NCBI RefSeq assembly: GCF_001010945.1
Contig: NZ_LBHB01000002.1
Location: 496,001-560,000 of the forward strand
DNA: 64,000 nucleotides
Direction: 5' to 3'
DNA from: Aurantiacibacter luteus
GTDB taxonomy: Bacteria > Pseudomonadota > Alphaproteobacteria > Sphingomonadales > Sphingomonadaceae
In this document: positions 25,169 through 34,912 of the stretch, in pieces
Numbering within the stretch: position 1 is the stretch's first letter
Layout: each line of letters opens with the position of its first letter
Made by a program: the position numbers and the translations under genes
The notes under the pieces: model-generated
Told to the model about the DNA's origin: nothing
Seen by the model: the letters and a program-made list of their open reading frames with translations, nothing else
Database searches by the model: none

Positions 25169-26500
25169 ATGAAACTTGCCGCCACCATCCGCGCCGCCGC
25201 GCTGTGCACCGCCGTCGCCCTGCTGCCCGCCACCACGGCCGGATACGCGCAGGTCGAGGGGCGCGCCTCGCCGGAATTCGCGCGGCTGTTCGCCACCTAC
25301 CAGCGGATCAAGGCAAGCTACGTCGACCAGGTGGACGACGAGGTGCTGATCCGCGGCGCCATCGACGGGATGCTGGCCTCGCTCGATCCGCATTCCGCCT
25401 ATCTCGACGGCACCGCGCTCGAACGTCTCAACACCATGATCGACGGCAATTACCAGGGCCTCGGCATCTCGGTGCAGATGGAGGACGGGGCGGTAAAGGT
25501 GATCTCGCCGTTCCGCGGCAGCCCCGCCGAACAGGCCGGTATCGCCGCGGGCGACTTCATCACGCACATCGACGGACGGCTGATCTATGGGCTCGAGATC
25601 GACGATGCCGTGGCGCAGATGCGCGGCCCTTCGGGCAGTTCGATCGAGCTGACCATCTTCCGCCCCGGCCGCGACAACAGTTTCGATGTCACCGTGACGC
25701 GCGGCGTGATCGAGCTGGAGCCGGTCACCTCCGAGCTGATCGAGGGCAACGTGGGCCACATCATGGTCAACGAGTTTTCCGCCGACGTGGGCTCGGACGT
25801 GCGCAATGCCTTGCGCGACCTGCAGTCGCAGGCGACCGGGCGGCTGACGGGCCTCGTGCTCGACCTCAGGCGCAATCCCGGCGGATCGCTGGACGAGGCG
25901 GTGGCGCTTTCGGACCTGTTCCTGTCCGACGGTCAGATCGTCTCGCAGCGCGGCCGCAACCGGCAGGACACCGTCACCTACGATTCCGAGACCGTCTATC
26001 GCGGCGACGTGGCCGAGGGGCTGCCGATCATCGTGCTGATCGACGAAGGCTCGGCCAGCGCCAGCGAGATCGTTGCCGGCGCGCTGCAGGATCACCACCG
26101 CGCGCTGGTGATGGGCGAGCGCAGCTTCGGCAAGGGCAGCGTGCAGACGCTGCTGCCGCTCACCCGCGACTCGGCGCTGAAGCTGACTACCGCGCGCTAC
26201 TACACGCCTTCGGGCCGCAGCGTGCAGGAAGGCGGGATCGAGCCCGACATCCGCGTGCCGCAGCTCTCCGACCCCGACGCCGAGCGCCGCCAGCGCCTGG
26301 CCCTGCGCGAGAGCGACCTGCGCGGCCACCTCGTCAACGAGGCCGGCGTGCGCGACGAGGCGCTCGAGCGCGACCGGCTCGACGACCCGCGCTTCCAGCT
26401 CACCGCCGCGCAGCTGGCCGAACAGGGCGTGACCGATTTCCAGCTCGACTACGCGGTACGGACCCTGCGCCGCACCGGCGGGGCGGTTGCGAGAAGGTAG
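25169..26500 (+). CDS. ctpA: S41 family C-terminal processing peptidase
   Basis: A 443-residue carboxy-terminal processing protease with signal peptide (ALCTAVALLPATTAGYA), an N-terminal helical region, a PDZ domain (YQGLGISVQMEDG to IDGRLIYGLEIDDAV) and the S41 catalytic domain. The catalytic serine is in GSASASEIVAGAL and the lysine in GERSFGKGSVQT. It degrades or trims periplasmic proteins and, in several bacteria, controls peptidoglycan hydrolases, which fits its place behind the EnvC-like gene. The ATG has no strong ribosome site; 79 bases separate it from the previous gene. Confidence 0.92.
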   Translation: MKLAATIRAAALCTAVALLPATTAGYAQVEGRASPEFARLFATYQRIKASYVDQVDDEVLIRGAIDGMLASLDPHSAYLDGTALERLNTMIDGNYQGLGISVQMEDGAVKVISPFRGSPAEQAGIAAGDFITHIDGRLIYGLEIDDAVAQMRGPSGSSIELTIFRPGRDNSFDVTVTRGVIELEPVTSELIEGNVGHIMVNEFSADVGSDVRNALRDLQSQATGRLTGLVLDLRRNPGGSLDEAVALSDLFLSDGQIVSQRGRNRQDTVTYDSETVYRGDVAEGLPIIVLIDEGSASASEIVAGALQDHHRALVMGERSFGKGSVQTLLPLTRDSALKLTTARYYTPSGRSVQEGGIEPDIRVPQLSDPDAERRQRLALRESDLRGHLVNEAGVRDEALERDRLDDPRFQLTAAQLAEQGVTDFQLDYAVRTLRRTGGAVARR

Positions 26501-26610
26501 GATCGGTTTGCAAACCCGCCTCCGCGGGTTTGTCCTCGCTAGACGCAATCCGCTGTGCTGCGGGCGCGCGTTCGCGCTTGCGGTCGGCTGATCGCCGACC
26601 GAACTTGCGC
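26501..26610 (+). repeat. Modular hairpin repeat, copy B (between ctpA and dsbB)
   Basis: Three hairpins follow the ctpA stop: CAAACCCGC-CTCC-GCGGGTTTG (26511-26532, perfect), GCGC-GTTC-GCGC (26566-26577) and CGGTCGGC-TGATC-GCCGACCG (26581-26601). The connecting sequence TCCTCGCTAGACGCA matches copies A and C. The remaining bases to dsbB show nothing further. Confidence 0.85.
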
Positions 26611-26647
26611 TTGCTCTGCTCGCTTGGCGCGCCAATATGGGTGTCGA

Positions 26648-27121
26648 ATGACCGCGCCGCTTTCCCCGTCCGACAAGCTCGCCCAGCGCCTGGCGCTTGG
26701 CATACCTGCGCTGCTGCTGGCGGGGGCCTATATCTCGCAGTACGGCTTTGGGCTGTTCCCGTGCGAGATGTGCTGGTGGCAGCGCTATCCGCATTTCGCC
26801 GCCATTCCGCTCGCCTTCCTCTCCACCGTCATGGCTCCGCGCCGGGTATGGATCGCGCTCGCGGGCCTCGCGATCTTTGCCTCGGGTTTCATCGGGGCTT
26901 TCCATGCGGGGGTGGAGTGGCACTGGTGGCAGGGCATTACCGGCTGCACCGGGCAGGCCGATCCCTTCGCGCTCGGCGTGGTGCGCTGCGACGAGGCGGC
27001 GTGGCGCTTCCTCGGCATTTCGCTCGCCGGGTGGAATGCGCTCATTTCCGTCGGCGGGGCCGTGGCGATCTGGGTGCTTTTACTCGCAAGGGACCGTCGC
27101 GAGAAGGAGGCATTGGCATGA
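26648..27121 (+). CDS. dsbB: Disulfide bond formation protein B
   Basis: A 157-residue inner-membrane protein with four hydrophobic segments. The first redox pair is CEMC after GLFP, and the second pair is the two cysteines of CTGQADPFALGVVRC. DsbB reoxidises periplasmic DsbA by passing electrons to ubiquinone; the neighbouring coq7 gene makes that quinone. The ATG (MTAPLSPSDK) follows repeat copy B; an upstream in-frame extension would be encoded by the repeat and is rejected. The last four bases overlap the coq7 start. Confidence 0.9.
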   Translation: MTAPLSPSDKLAQRLALGIPALLLAGAYISQYGFGLFPCEMCWWQRYPHFAAIPLAFLSTVMAPRRVWIALAGLAIFASGFIGAFHAGVEWHWWQGITGCTGQADPFALGVVRCDEAAWRFLGISLAGWNALISVGGAVAIWVLLLARDRREKEALA

Positions 27122-27636
27122 CCAAGGACCGTTCGGAGATGATCCGCGTCGACCAGGCGGGCGAATTCGGCGCGACGCGCATCTATGCCGGGCAGCTCGC
27201 CGTGATGGGCGATCGCGGCCCGCACTCGGCGGAAATCCGCGTCATGGCGGAACAGGAGCGCGGCCACCGGGCCGAGTTCGACGCGCTGATGGCGCGGCGC
27301 GGGGTGCGCCCCACGGCGCTGCACCCGCTGTGGAACGTTGCCGGTTATGCCCTGGGCGCGGGCACGGCCCTGCTCGGGCCGGAGGCAGCCATGGCCTGCA
27401 CCGCGGCGGTGGAAGAAGAAATCGACGCGCATTACTCCCGCCAGCTCGAGGAATTGCAGAAGGACGGCGACGATCCCGAGCTCGCCGCCATGATCGACCG
27501 CTTCCGCGACGACGAGCGCGAACACCGCGAGGCCGCGCTCGCCCACGGGGCCGAACGCGCGCCCGGCTATCCGCTGCTCAGCGCCGCGATCCGGCTCGGC
27601 TGCCGCGCGGCGATCAGGATTTCGGAAAAGATCTGA
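27118..27636 (+). CDS. coq7: Demethoxyubiquinone hydroxylase (Coq7)
   Basis: A 172-residue di-iron carboxylate monooxygenase that adds the C6 hydroxyl in ubiquinone synthesis. The metal ligands are in EFGATRIYAGQ, EQERGHRAEF, EEEIDAHY and DEREHREAA, the repeated E / E-x2-H pattern of the Coq7 fold. It has an excellent ribosome site (AAGGAGG, seven bases before the ATG) lying inside the end of dsbB. Length is typical for the short bacterial Coq7. Confidence 0.93.
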   Translation: MTKDRSEMIRVDQAGEFGATRIYAGQLAVMGDRGPHSAEIRVMAEQERGHRAEFDALMARRGVRPTALHPLWNVAGYALGAGTALLGPEAAMACTAAVEEEIDAHYSRQLEELQKDGDDPELAAMIDRFRDDEREHREAALAHGAERAPGYPLLSAAIRLGCRAAIRISEKI

Positions 27637-27706
27637 AACGCACCGGCTTCATCGCGCGTTAAAGCGGTGAAGCGCCCTCTGGCGCACGCAATTGACGAGG
27701 ACCACG

Positions 27707-28333
27707 ATGACCCGCCTGCCTGCCCTTCTCGCCGCTAGTGTGCTCGCCAGCGCCCTTGCCGCCTTGCCTGCCGCCGCGCAGGACGATTCGACAGCCACCC
27801 TCGGCGACCGGGTCAACCAGGTCATCATCTTCGGCGACGATGCCTGCCCCGTCTCCACCGGGGACACCATCACCGTCTGCGCGCGGCTGGACGAGAGCGA
27901 GCGGTATCGCACCCCCGAGCGGCTGCGCAATTCCACCTCGCCGCAGAACGAGGCGTGGAACAACCGCTTCCAGAGCCTCGAGGCGGTCGGTGCCTTCGGG
28001 CCGCTGTCGTGCACGCCCGTGGGCGCAGGCGGCGACCTGGGCTGTACGGTACAGATGATCGAGCAGGCCTATGCAGCGCGCGAGGCCGGCACCGAGGTGC
28101 GCATGGCCGAACTCGTCGCGCAGGCGAGAGAGGAACGTCTGGCCGAGATCGAAGGCGACGCCGCGCTCTATCAGGCGCGCGTGGAAGAGCTGGAAGAGGC
28201 CGAGTTCGCCCGCCGCCGTGCCGCCCAGTCGCAGACCCTGCCGGGCGAGGCGCCGCAGGGCGAAGCCGTGGTCGTCAACCCCGCCAACATCCCGCAGACC
28301 CCGCCGCCGACCGACGCGCTGCAGGACGACTAG
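27707..28333 (+). CDS. Hypothetical secreted protein
   Basis: A 208-residue protein I cannot name. It has a clear signal peptide (LPALLAASVLASALAALPAAAQ). The middle has four cysteines (DACPVSTGDTITVCAR and LSCTPVGAGGDLGCTV) that could form two periplasmic disulfides. The C-terminal third is a charged, Ala/Glu/Arg-rich helix ending in a Pro-rich tail. It looks like a conserved sphingomonad periplasmic protein, with pieces ESERYRTPERLR and QNEAWNNRFQ likely conserved. An upstream TTG is possible but the ATG precedes the signal peptide correctly. Confidence 0.7.
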   Translation: MTRLPALLAASVLASALAALPAAAQDDSTATLGDRVNQVIIFGDDACPVSTGDTITVCARLDESERYRTPERLRNSTSPQNEAWNNRFQSLEAVGAFGPLSCTPVGAGGDLGCTVQMIEQAYAAREAGTEVRMAELVAQAREERLAEIEGDAALYQARVEELEEAEFARRRAAQSQTLPGEAPQGEAVVVNPANIPQTPPPTDALQDD

Positions 28334-28361
28334 GCGACCCGACAGGCGATCTGGCAGGCGC

Positions 28362-29165
28362 TCAGGACAGCGCGATGTCCGGCGCGTCTTCCTGCTTCAT
28401 GCCGACGACGTGGTAGCCTGCATCGACGTGGTGCGTTTCGCCCGTCACGCCGCTCGACAGGTCCGAACACAGGTAGAGCCCTGCCCCGCCCACGTCCTCG
28501 ATGGTGACGTTGCGGCGCAGCGGGGCGTTGAGCTCGTTCCACTTGAGGATGTAACGGAAATCGCCGATGCCGCTCGCCGCGAGCGTCTTGATCGGCCCGG
28601 CGCTGATCGCGTTCACGCGGATGTTCTCCGGGCCGAGATCGTTGGCGAGATACTGCACGCTCGTCTCCAGCGCGGCCTTGGCGACGCCCATGACGTTGTA
28701 GTGCGGCACGACCTTTTCCGCGCCATAATAGGTCAGCGTGACGATGGATCCGCCGTCCTTCATCAGCGGCCGGGCGCGCTTGGCGGCGGCGACCAGCGAG
28801 TAGGCGGAGATGTTCATCGTCATCAGGAAATTGTCGAGGCTGGTATCGACATAGTGGCCGCGCAGCTCGTTCTTGTCGGAAAAGCCGATGGCGTGAACGA
28901 GGAAGTCGAGCTTGCCCCAGCGGCTCTCGATCTCGGCAAAAGTCGCGTCCATCGCCTCCATGTCGGACACGTCGCATTCGACGAGGAAGTCGCTGCCGAC
29001 CTGCTCCGCCAGGGGGCCGACGCGCTTCTTCAGCGCCTCTCCCTGGTAGGAAAACGCCATCTCGGCGCCGTGTTCGTGCAGCTTCTGCGCGATGCCCCAG
29101 GCGAGCGACTTGTCGTTCGCCAGCCCCATGATCAGGCCCTTCTTGCCCGCCATCAGACCCGTCAT
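28362..29165 (-). CDS. fabI: Enoyl-[acyl-carrier-protein] reductase (NADH), FabI
   Basis: A 267-residue short-chain dehydrogenase that performs the last reduction in each fatty acid elongation cycle. The FabI form of the cofactor loop is seen (GLIMGLANDKSLAWGIA), and the catalytic pair is the tyrosine and lysine of YNVMGVAKAAL with the FabI-type YYGAEK before it. This is the enzyme type inhibited by triclosan. It is the last gene of the run cbpA - BrkB - fabI, with only seven bases after the BrkB gene. Confidence 0.93.
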   Translation of the reverse strand: MTGLMAGKKGLIMGLANDKSLAWGIAQKLHEHGAEMAFSYQGEALKKRVGPLAEQVGSDFLVECDVSDMEAMDATFAEIESRWGKLDFLVHAIGFSDKNELRGHYVDTSLDNFLMTMNISAYSLVAAAKRARPLMKDGGSIVTLTYYGAEKVVPHYNVMGVAKAALETSVQYLANDLGPENIRVNAISAGPIKTLAASGIGDFRYILKWNELNAPLRRNVTIEDVGGAGLYLCSDLSSGVTGETHHVDAGYHVVGMKQEDAPDIALS

Positions 29166-29172
29166 GCCCTGT

Positions 29173-30246
29173 CTATCCTTCGCTTGTCGCCGCCTGCGCG
29201 GCCTCTGCCTCTATCGCCGCTTCTTCCTGCGCCTCGCGCTCCAGCGCCTTGCGCGCGCGCTCGTCGGTCTGGCCGATGCGGTTGTGTTCTTCTTCCGGCG
29301 TTTCCGCCATCGCCGCGTTTAGTTCCGCGCCGGCGACCACCCCTAGTCCTACCAGCCAGAAAAAGAAAAGCGCGATCATGAAGCCGGCCAGCGAACCGTA
29401 GGTGAGATCGTAGCTGAACAGGCCGCGCAGAACTGGCGGCAGGGCGAGTGTGACGGTGATCCACCAGCCCGCCGTCAGCGCCGCGCCCGGCCACTTGGGA
29501 TAGCGCTTGGTGCGATACTTGGCCGGCGTCAGCGCCAGGAACAGCAGGAAGATCGAGCCGTAGAGCCCCACCGCCGGGATCACCCGCGAAAGGGCGAGGC
29601 GGCCGATGAGGGCGTTGAGATCGGGGAAGTAGGCCTCGATCACCTCCTGCGCCGCGCCGATCATGACTTGCGCGATGAGCGAGGTGAGCAGCATGAACAC
29701 GGCGCCCAGGATGATGCCGGTCGAGAGCAGGCGGTATTTCCAGAACGCTTGCGTGGGCCGCGTGCCATAGGCGCGGCGCAGGATGTCGCGGATGGTCTCG
29801 ACAAGGCTGCCCACGGTCCACAGCCCGAACAGACCGCCGACCCACAGCAGCCAGCCGTTGCGGGCCTCCACCACGTTGCGCGCGACCGGCTCGATCACCT
29901 CGCCCACCACCGGCGGCAACGCGGCGAGGATGGCGTTGATGGTCGCGGCGCGGTCAGCCTCCTCGCCGATGGCGGAAAAGATGGCGGCGGCGGTAATGAA
30001 GAACGGGAAGATCGCCAGCAGCGACATGTAAGCGAGGTTGCCGGCGTGGATGAAACCGTCATTGAAGCAGCCGATGGCGACTCGCTTGACCACGGTGAAG
30101 AAGCGCGTGCCCGGCCCCACGCGGCCCTTGATCTCGTGGCCCAGCCGCTGGCGCGCGGCCTTGCGGCGCGCCTCGGGCGAATAATCTGGACGCGGGGGGC
30201 CTGAGTGCAGGTGCTCCTCGTCGTCGGTGATTCCGGGCGGCGCCAT
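29173..30246 (-). CDS. YihY/BrkB family inner-membrane protein
   Basis: A 357-residue protein with six predicted membrane segments. Family landmarks are AIGCFNDGFIHAGNLAYMSL near residue 60, GLWTVGSLVETIRDILRRAYG, and FFFWLVGLGVVAGAELNAAM. It was once called a virulence factor or RNase BN, both now doubted; its function is unknown. The N-terminal 45 residues and the C-terminal 45 residues are charged and cytoplasmic. The ATG (MAPPGITDDEEH) is preferred over a far-upstream ATG in arginine-rich, non-conserved sequence. Confidence 0.87.
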   Translation of the reverse strand: MAPPGITDDEEHLHSGPPRPDYSPEARRKAARQRLGHEIKGRVGPGTRFFTVVKRVAIGCFNDGFIHAGNLAYMSLLAIFPFFITAAAIFSAIGEEADRAATINAILAALPPVVGEVIEPVARNVVEARNGWLLWVGGLFGLWTVGSLVETIRDILRRAYGTRPTQAFWKYRLLSTGIILGAVFMLLTSLIAQVMIGAAQEVIEAYFPDLNALIGRLALSRVIPAVGLYGSIFLLFLALTPAKYRTKRYPKWPGAALTAGWWITVTLALPPVLRGLFSYDLTYGSLAGFMIALFFFWLVGLGVVAGAELNAAMAETPEEEHNRIGQTDERARKALEREAQEEAAIEAEAAQAATSEG

Positions 30247-30310
30247 AGAGCCGGGGGTTCTGGCAGCGCCTCGGCCGTCTGTCGAGGTTACAGGAGCTTG
30301 TACCCCGCGA

Positions 30311-31297
30311 TCAGACGCCGAGCTGGCTGCGCACCGGGCGCTCGTCGCGCCAATCGCCCAGTCTCTCGGCGAGGCCGGCAACGTCGTCCGGCAGGCTGAT
30401 TTCCAGCGTCACCAGCTGGTCTCCGCGCGTGCCGCCCTTGCGGGTGAAGCCCTTGCCGGAGAGGCGCAGCACCTTGCCCGAGCTAGAACCCGGGGCGATC
30501 GTCAGCATCACCGCGCCGCCTACCGTGGGCACCTTGACCTTGGCCCCGTTGATCGCCTCGTGGAGCGTGATGGGCAGGTCGAGCCGCACGTCGTCGCCGT
30601 CGCGGGTGAAGAAGGGGTGCGGCTGCACCTCGATGGTCACCACGCCGTCGCCCATGCCGCCCGGACCCTGCTGGCCCTTGCCCTTGAGCTTCATCTGCGT
30701 GCCGCTCTCGACGCCCTGCGGCAGCGAGAGATCGATGGTCTTTCCGTCGGCGAGCGTGATGCGCTGCTTGGCGAGCGTGGCGGCATCGGTGAACGGCACG
30801 GCCAGCTTGTAGCGGATGTCGGCACCCTTGCGCGGTGGCGGGGGCGGGGGCTGGCGGAACTGGCCGCCTCCACCCATGCCGCCGCCCATACCGCCCCTGG
30901 GGCCACGCTGGGCACCGCTGCCGCGGCCGAACAGGCCTTCGAACAGGTCGGAGATGTCCATGTCCTCCGCGCCGGAGAAGCCCTGGAAGTCGCGCGGGTC
31001 GAACCCGCCCTGCGCTCCGCCGCCGGGCCGCGCGCCGCGAAAGCCGCCGCCGCCCATCCCGAAGGGCATGGCCGGGTTGCCGTCGGCGTCGATCTCGCCG
31101 CGATCGAACTGGGCGCGCTTCTCCTTGTCGGAAAGCAAGTCGTAGGCCTGCGTCACCTTGCTGAAACGCTCGGCGGCCTGCGGGTTGTCGCGGTTGCGAT
31201 CCGGGTGCAGCTCCTTGGCGAGCTTGCGGTAGGCGGACTTGATGTCCTTCTCGCTCGCCGACCGGCCGACGCCGAGGGTGGTATAAGGATCGCTCAT
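30311..31297 (-). CDS. cbpA: DnaJ-family co-chaperone, CbpA type
   Basis: A 328-residue J-domain protein: J domain with HPD in [10 protein letters not shown], a glycine-rich linker over residues about 75-145 (repeated GGG, GMGGG), then the two beta-sandwich client domains. There is no cysteine-rich zinc domain, so it is the class B (CbpA/DnaJB) type rather than DnaJ. It should assist DnaK and may bind curved DNA. It is divergent from pdxH over about 90 bases and leads a run with BrkB and fabI. Confidence 0.88.
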   Translation of the reverse strand: MSDPYTTLGVGRSASEKDIKSAYRKLAKELHPDRNRDNPQAAERFSKVTQAYDLLSDKEKRAQFDRGEIDADGNPAMPFGMGGGGFRGARPGGGAQGGFDPRDFQGFSGAEDMDISDLFEGLFGRGSGAQRGPRGGMGGGMGGGGQFRQPPPPPPRKGADIRYKLAVPFTDAATLAKQRITLADGKTIDLSLPQGVESGTQMKLKGKGQQGPGGMGDGVVTIEVQPHPFFTRDGDDVRLDLPITLHEAINGAKVKVPTVGGAVMLTIAPGSSSGKVLRLSGKGFTRKGGTRGDQLVTLEISLPDDVAGLAERLGDWRDERPVRSQLGV

Positions 31298-31388
31298 GGT
31301 GTGTTAGCTAGGTAAGCCGCGAGGTTTAGGCAAGATGGCGACAAGATGGCGCTTCCCATGGCCGCGCACGGGCGATAGGCGGGCTGTC

Positions 31389-32009
31389 ATGCGCGAGAAC
31401 GACGCCATTCCCGCCAGCGATCCCTTCGCCACGTTCGAGGCCTGGTTCGCCGAGGCCTGCGAGAGCGAGCCCAACGATCCCAACGCCATGGCGCTCGCCA
31501 CCGCGACCGCGGACGGCCTACCCTCGGTCCGCATGGTGCTGCTGAAGGGGCACGGGGCGTATCTTGGCGATGGTGGCGGCTTCGTGTTCTATACCAATGC
31601 CCGGAGCCGCAAAGGTGGCGAGATTCTCGCCAACCCGCACGCCGCATTGCTGTTTCACTGGAAGAGCCTCAGGCGCCAGATCCGTATCGAAGGCCCGCTG
31701 GTCGAGGTGACGCCGCAGGAGGCGGACGCCTATTTCCACTCGCGCGCCTTCGTCAGCCAGGTCGGCAGCGCGGCAAGCGACCAGTCGCGCCCGCTGGACA
31801 GCCGCGAAACCTATCTCGAACGGGTGGATGCCATCCGCGAGGAGTATGAGGGGGCCGGCGAAGTCCCCCGCCCTGCGCACTGGACGGGCTTTCTCCTGAC
31901 GCCGCACACCATCGAGTTCTGGTGCGACCGCCCCAACCGCCTGCACGAGCGGCGACAGTTCCGGCGCACCGATGAGGGCGGCTGGTCCAGCACGCTGCTC
32001 TATCCGTGA
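31389..32009 (+). CDS. pdxH: Pyridoxamine 5'-phosphate oxidase
   Basis: A 206-residue FMN enzyme that oxidises pyridoxine or pyridoxamine phosphate to pyridoxal phosphate. FMN-binding segments are [23 protein letters not shown] and [17 protein letters not shown]; the C-terminus [17 protein letters not shown] ending in W-SSTLLYP is diagnostic. The [16 protein letters not shown] is chosen; the frame is open 18 codons upstream. The stop overlaps the next gene's GTG by four bases. Confidence 0.94.
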   Translation: MRENDAIPASDPFATFEAWFAEACESEPNDPNAMALATATADGLPSVRMVLLKGHGAYLGDGGGFVFYTNARSRKGGEILANPHAALLFHWKSLRRQIRIEGPLVEVTPQEADAYFHSRAFVSQVGSAASDQSRPLDSRETYLERVDAIREEYEGAGEVPRPAHWTGFLLTPHTIEFWCDRPNRLHERRQFRRTDEGGWSSTLLYP

Positions 32010-32962
32010 GCGAGGTGCACGATACCGCCGCCCTGCGCGCCCGGCTGACACGCAGCGCGGCCATCGCTTCGATGACGGTGGCGCTGGTCCTCGGCGCGCT
32101 CAAGCTGTGGGCCGTGTGGCGCACCAGCTCGACCGCCATGCTCGGCAGCCTTGCCGATACCGGGCTCGACCTGGTGGCTTCGATCGCCACGCTGGTGGGC
32201 GTCTGGGTCGCCTCGATGCCCGCCGACCGCGAACATCGCTTCGGGCACGGCAAGGCCGAATCGCTCGCCGCCATGTTCCAGGTGCTGCTGATCACGCTGT
32301 CGGCGGGGGCGATTGCCTTTCGCGCGGTGCTGCGCCTGGTCGAGGGCGGGACGACGCAGGACGCTGGCACGGGCATCGCGGTGTCCGTCGTCGCCATCGT
32401 AGCCACTCTGGGGCTGGTCGCCTGGCAGAACCACGTGGTCAGGCGTACCGGATCGGTCGCCATCCGCACCGACAGCCTGCACTACAAGTCCGACCTCATG
32501 CTCAACCTCGCGGTGATCGCGGCGCTGGTGCTGGACCAGTACGCGGGGTTTTCCGCGGCGGACCCGCTGTTCGGCCTCGCCATCGCGGCCTGGCTGCTTT
32601 GGGGCGCGTGGGCTGCCTCGTCCGAGGCGCTCGACCACCTGATGGACCGCGAATGGCCCGACGAGAAGCGCCGCGCCTTCGTCGCCGCCGCCGCCGAGCA
32701 TCCCGAGTTCTCCAACCTCCACGACCTGCGCACCCGCACCGCGGGCACGCGCGATTTCGTGCAGTTCCACGTCGACATGCCCGGAACGATGAGCGTGCAG
32801 GAGGCGCACGACGTGCTCGACCGGGTGGAGGCGGACCTGTGCCGCCGCTTCCCCGGCACCGAACTGCTGATCCACATCGACCCCGAAGGCCACGTGGACG
32901 AACCGGACAACGAACTGGTCGAGACCGACGAGTTCAAGAAGCTGAAGGAAGCGGGCGAATGA
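32006..32962 (+). CDS. Cation diffusion facilitator transporter (FieF-like)
   Basis: A 318-residue CDF family metal/proton antiporter of the inner membrane with about six helices and a cytoplasmic C-terminal metal-sensing domain. The transport-site residues are the two aspartates of [12 protein letters not shown] and the histidine/aspartate of [12 protein letters not shown]; the loop [13 protein letters not shown] is the FieF-type signature. Likely exports zinc or iron. The GTG start overlaps pdxH, and its stop overlaps the PhzF gene (ATGA), so the three are translationally coupled. Confidence 0.9.
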   Translation: MSEVHDTAALRARLTRSAAIASMTVALVLGALKLWAVWRTSSTAMLGSLADTGLDLVASIATLVGVWVASMPADREHRFGHGKAESLAAMFQVLLITLSAGAIAFRAVLRLVEGGTTQDAGTGIAVSVVAIVATLGLVAWQNHVVRRTGSVAIRTDSLHYKSDLMLNLAVIAALVLDQYAGFSAADPLFGLAIAAWLLWGAWAASSEALDHLMDREWPDEKRRAFVAAAAEHPEFSNLHDLRTRTAGTRDFVQFHVDMPGTMSVQEAHDVLDRVEADLCRRFPGTELLIHIDPEGHVDEPDNELVETDEFKKLKEAGE

Positions 32963-33762
32963 GTGAGCGCCAAGGGTGGCCCTACTGGCACGTCGATGCC
33001 TTTGCCGACCGGCCTTTCGCGGGCAACCAGGCGGCGGTGGTCATAGTGGAGGACTGGCCGTCCGACGACACCATGCGCGACGTGGCGGCGGAGAACATGT
33101 TCGCCGAGACCGCCTTTTTGAAGCGCGACGAGAGCGGGGAGGCGGACTGGGAGCTGCGCTGGTTCACGCCGACGAGCGAGGTGCAGATGTGCGGCCACGC
33201 GACGCTCGCCTCGGGCCACGCGGTGCTGGGCGAGGCGGAGCGTGTGCGTTTCCGCACCCGCGCGGCGGGCGTGCTGGAGGTTGCGCGCGAGGGCGAGGGC
33301 TATGGCCTGTCGCTGCCTTCGAGCCGGGTCGAGGAACAAGCCATGCCCGATCTCGTCGCCGCGCTGGGCGTCGATGCGCCGTGCTTCGACGTGGTGGAAG
33401 GCGTCGAGCAGACGACCATCGTGCTGCTGACGGACGAGGCCGCCGTGCGCGCCATTGAGCCCGATATGGACGCGCTGGGGCAAATCGACCGCATGGCCAT
33501 CTGCACCGCGCCGGGGACGAGCACCGATGTCGTCAGCCGCGTGTTCGTACCTGCTTGGGGCGTGCCGGAGGACCCGGTGACGGGCTCGGCGCACTCGGTG
33601 CTGACGCCGTTCTGGTGCGACCGGCTCGGCCGCGAGAGCTTCACCGCCTTCCAGGCCAGCGCGCGCGGCGGCCACCTGACCTGCCGGCGCGAAGGCGACC
33701 GCGCGATCCTCTCCGGCAACTGCGTGACGATTGCCGAAGGCCGCTTCTACCCGCGCGGGTAG
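32959..33762 (+). CDS. PhzF family isomerase-like protein
   Basis: A 267-residue PhzF-fold protein with two related halves. The catalytic glutamate is in MFAETAFL, followed by RWFTPTSEVQMCGHATLA in the first half, and EDPVTGSAHSVL in the second. Family members include phenazine biosynthesis isomerase, but no other phenazine genes are here, so an unknown small-molecule isomerase role is likelier. It is the third gene in the pdxH run. Its last 16 bases overlap the convergent serine hydrolase gene. Confidence 0.87.
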   Translation: MSERQGWPYWHVDAFADRPFAGNQAAVVIVEDWPSDDTMRDVAAENMFAETAFLKRDESGEADWELRWFTPTSEVQMCGHATLASGHAVLGEAERVRFRTRAAGVLEVAREGEGYGLSLPSSRVEEQAMPDLVAALGVDAPCFDVVEGVEQTTIVLLTDEAAVRAIEPDMDALGQIDRMAICTAPGTSTDVVSRVFVPAWGVPEDPVTGSAHSVLTPFWCDRLGRESFTAFQASARGGHLTCRREGDRAILSGNCVTIAEGRFYPRG

Positions 33763-34880
33763 AGCGCGAAGATCTCCGCCAGCGCGGCCACCAGCGCGCC
33801 GCGCTGCGGCTCCTCGGTGCGGCCCATGCGCACCACGGTCAGCTTCTGGTCCGGCGAGACGATCACGTACTGGCCGAGATAGCCGACGAGGGCGAAGGCA
33901 TCCTCCGGCCCCTGCTCGGCGAAGAGCACGCTGCGCTCGGTCTCCGATGGCCGGTTGAGCCACAGCTGCGCGCCATAGTCGGGCGCGGCGGGGCTGGGCG
34001 TGCGCATGAAGTCGATCCACCCGCGCGGCACCACCTGCACGCCGCCCGCCACCCCGCCATTGCGCAGGAATTCCCCGAACCGCGCCCAGTCGCGCGGCGT
34101 CGCCCAGAAGCCGCTGCCGCCGGTCAGGGTGCCCGCCGCGTCGTATTCGCCGACCAGCGAGGTCATTCCCAGCGGCACCGCGAGCCGCGCGTCGACGAAG
34201 TCCGCCATCTCGCGCCGCCGGGTATCGGCGTCGGCATCGGGCGCGATCAGGTCGGTGGCCACGTCGGCCAGGATCACGCTCGTGGCGGTGGAATAGGCGA
34301 ACGTGGTGCCCGCGTCGTGCTCCAGCATCGGTGCCTCGGCCCAAGCAGCCATGTCGCCGCGCCCGCGCCCGTACATCATCTGCACCTCGGCGGAGGTGTA
34401 GACGGGATCGGCCTGCTCCTTGTGCGTGAGGCCGGAGCGCATCTGCAACAGATGCCGCAGCGTGATCGCCCCGCGCGGATCGCCGCTGCGCCGCCAGGCG
34501 GGCACGGGCGCGGGATCGTCCAGCCGCACGCGACCGTCGGCCACCAGCATTCCGATGAGCGTGGCGGTGAGCGTCTTCGACAACGACCAGCCGACCTGCC
34601 GCACCTCCGGCCCGAAGCCCTCGGCATAGCGTTCGGCGACGACTTCGCCGCGGTACATGACGACGACCGACTGCGTCTCGCCCAGCCCTTCCTCGGTGAA
34701 CAGCGCGTCGATCTTGCGCGCCAGCGCCTCGCGCGAGACGCCTGGCTCGACCACGACCGCCTCTAGCGCCTCTTCCGGTAGCGGCGGGACCGGCGGCGGG
34801 CCGTCCTGCCCGCACGATGCCAGTGCCAAGAGCATTGGCAGGGCGCAGGCGAGACGTTTATGGGAGCGGCGAGGCGTCAT
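33747..34880 (-). CDS. Serine hydrolase (beta-lactamase fold), putative lipoprotein
   Basis: A 377-residue protein with a lipoprotein signal peptide (ACALPMLLALASCGQ, lipobox L-A-S-C). The penicillin-binding fold nucleophile motif is SLSKT (S-x-x-K) after GWSL, the second motif is FAYSTATS (Y-x-S/T in place of YSN), and the C-terminal GYLGQYVIVSPDQKL matches esterase/6-aminohexanoate-dimer hydrolase relatives rather than true beta-lactamases. Likely an esterase or peptidase at the outer membrane's inner face. The ATG MTPRRSHKRLA is taken, fifteen codons inside a longer open frame. Confidence 0.83.
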   Translation of the reverse strand: MTPRRSHKRLACALPMLLALASCGQDGPPPVPPLPEEALEAVVVEPGVSREALARKIDALFTEEGLGETQSVVVMYRGEVVAERYAEGFGPEVRQVGWSLSKTLTATLIGMLVADGRVRLDDPAPVPAWRRSGDPRGAITLRHLLQMRSGLTHKEQADPVYTSAEVQMMYGRGRGDMAAWAEAPMLEHDAGTTFAYSTATSVILADVATDLIAPDADADTRRREMADFVDARLAVPLGMTSLVGEYDAAGTLTGGSGFWATPRDWARFGEFLRNGGVAGGVQVVPRGWIDFMRTPSPAAPDYGAQLWLNRPSETERSVLFAEQGPEDAFALVGYLGQYVIVSPDQKLTVVRMGRTEEPQRGALVAALAEIFALYPRG

Positions 34881-34912
34881 GGCGGCGCACTCCATCCAGC
34901 AGGACCGGGTCG

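Noticed and set aside
32482-34815. 777-codon minus-strand frame across the CDF, PhzF and serine hydrolase genes
   Set aside because: Out of frame with the real serine hydrolase and antisense to the others; no conserved motif.
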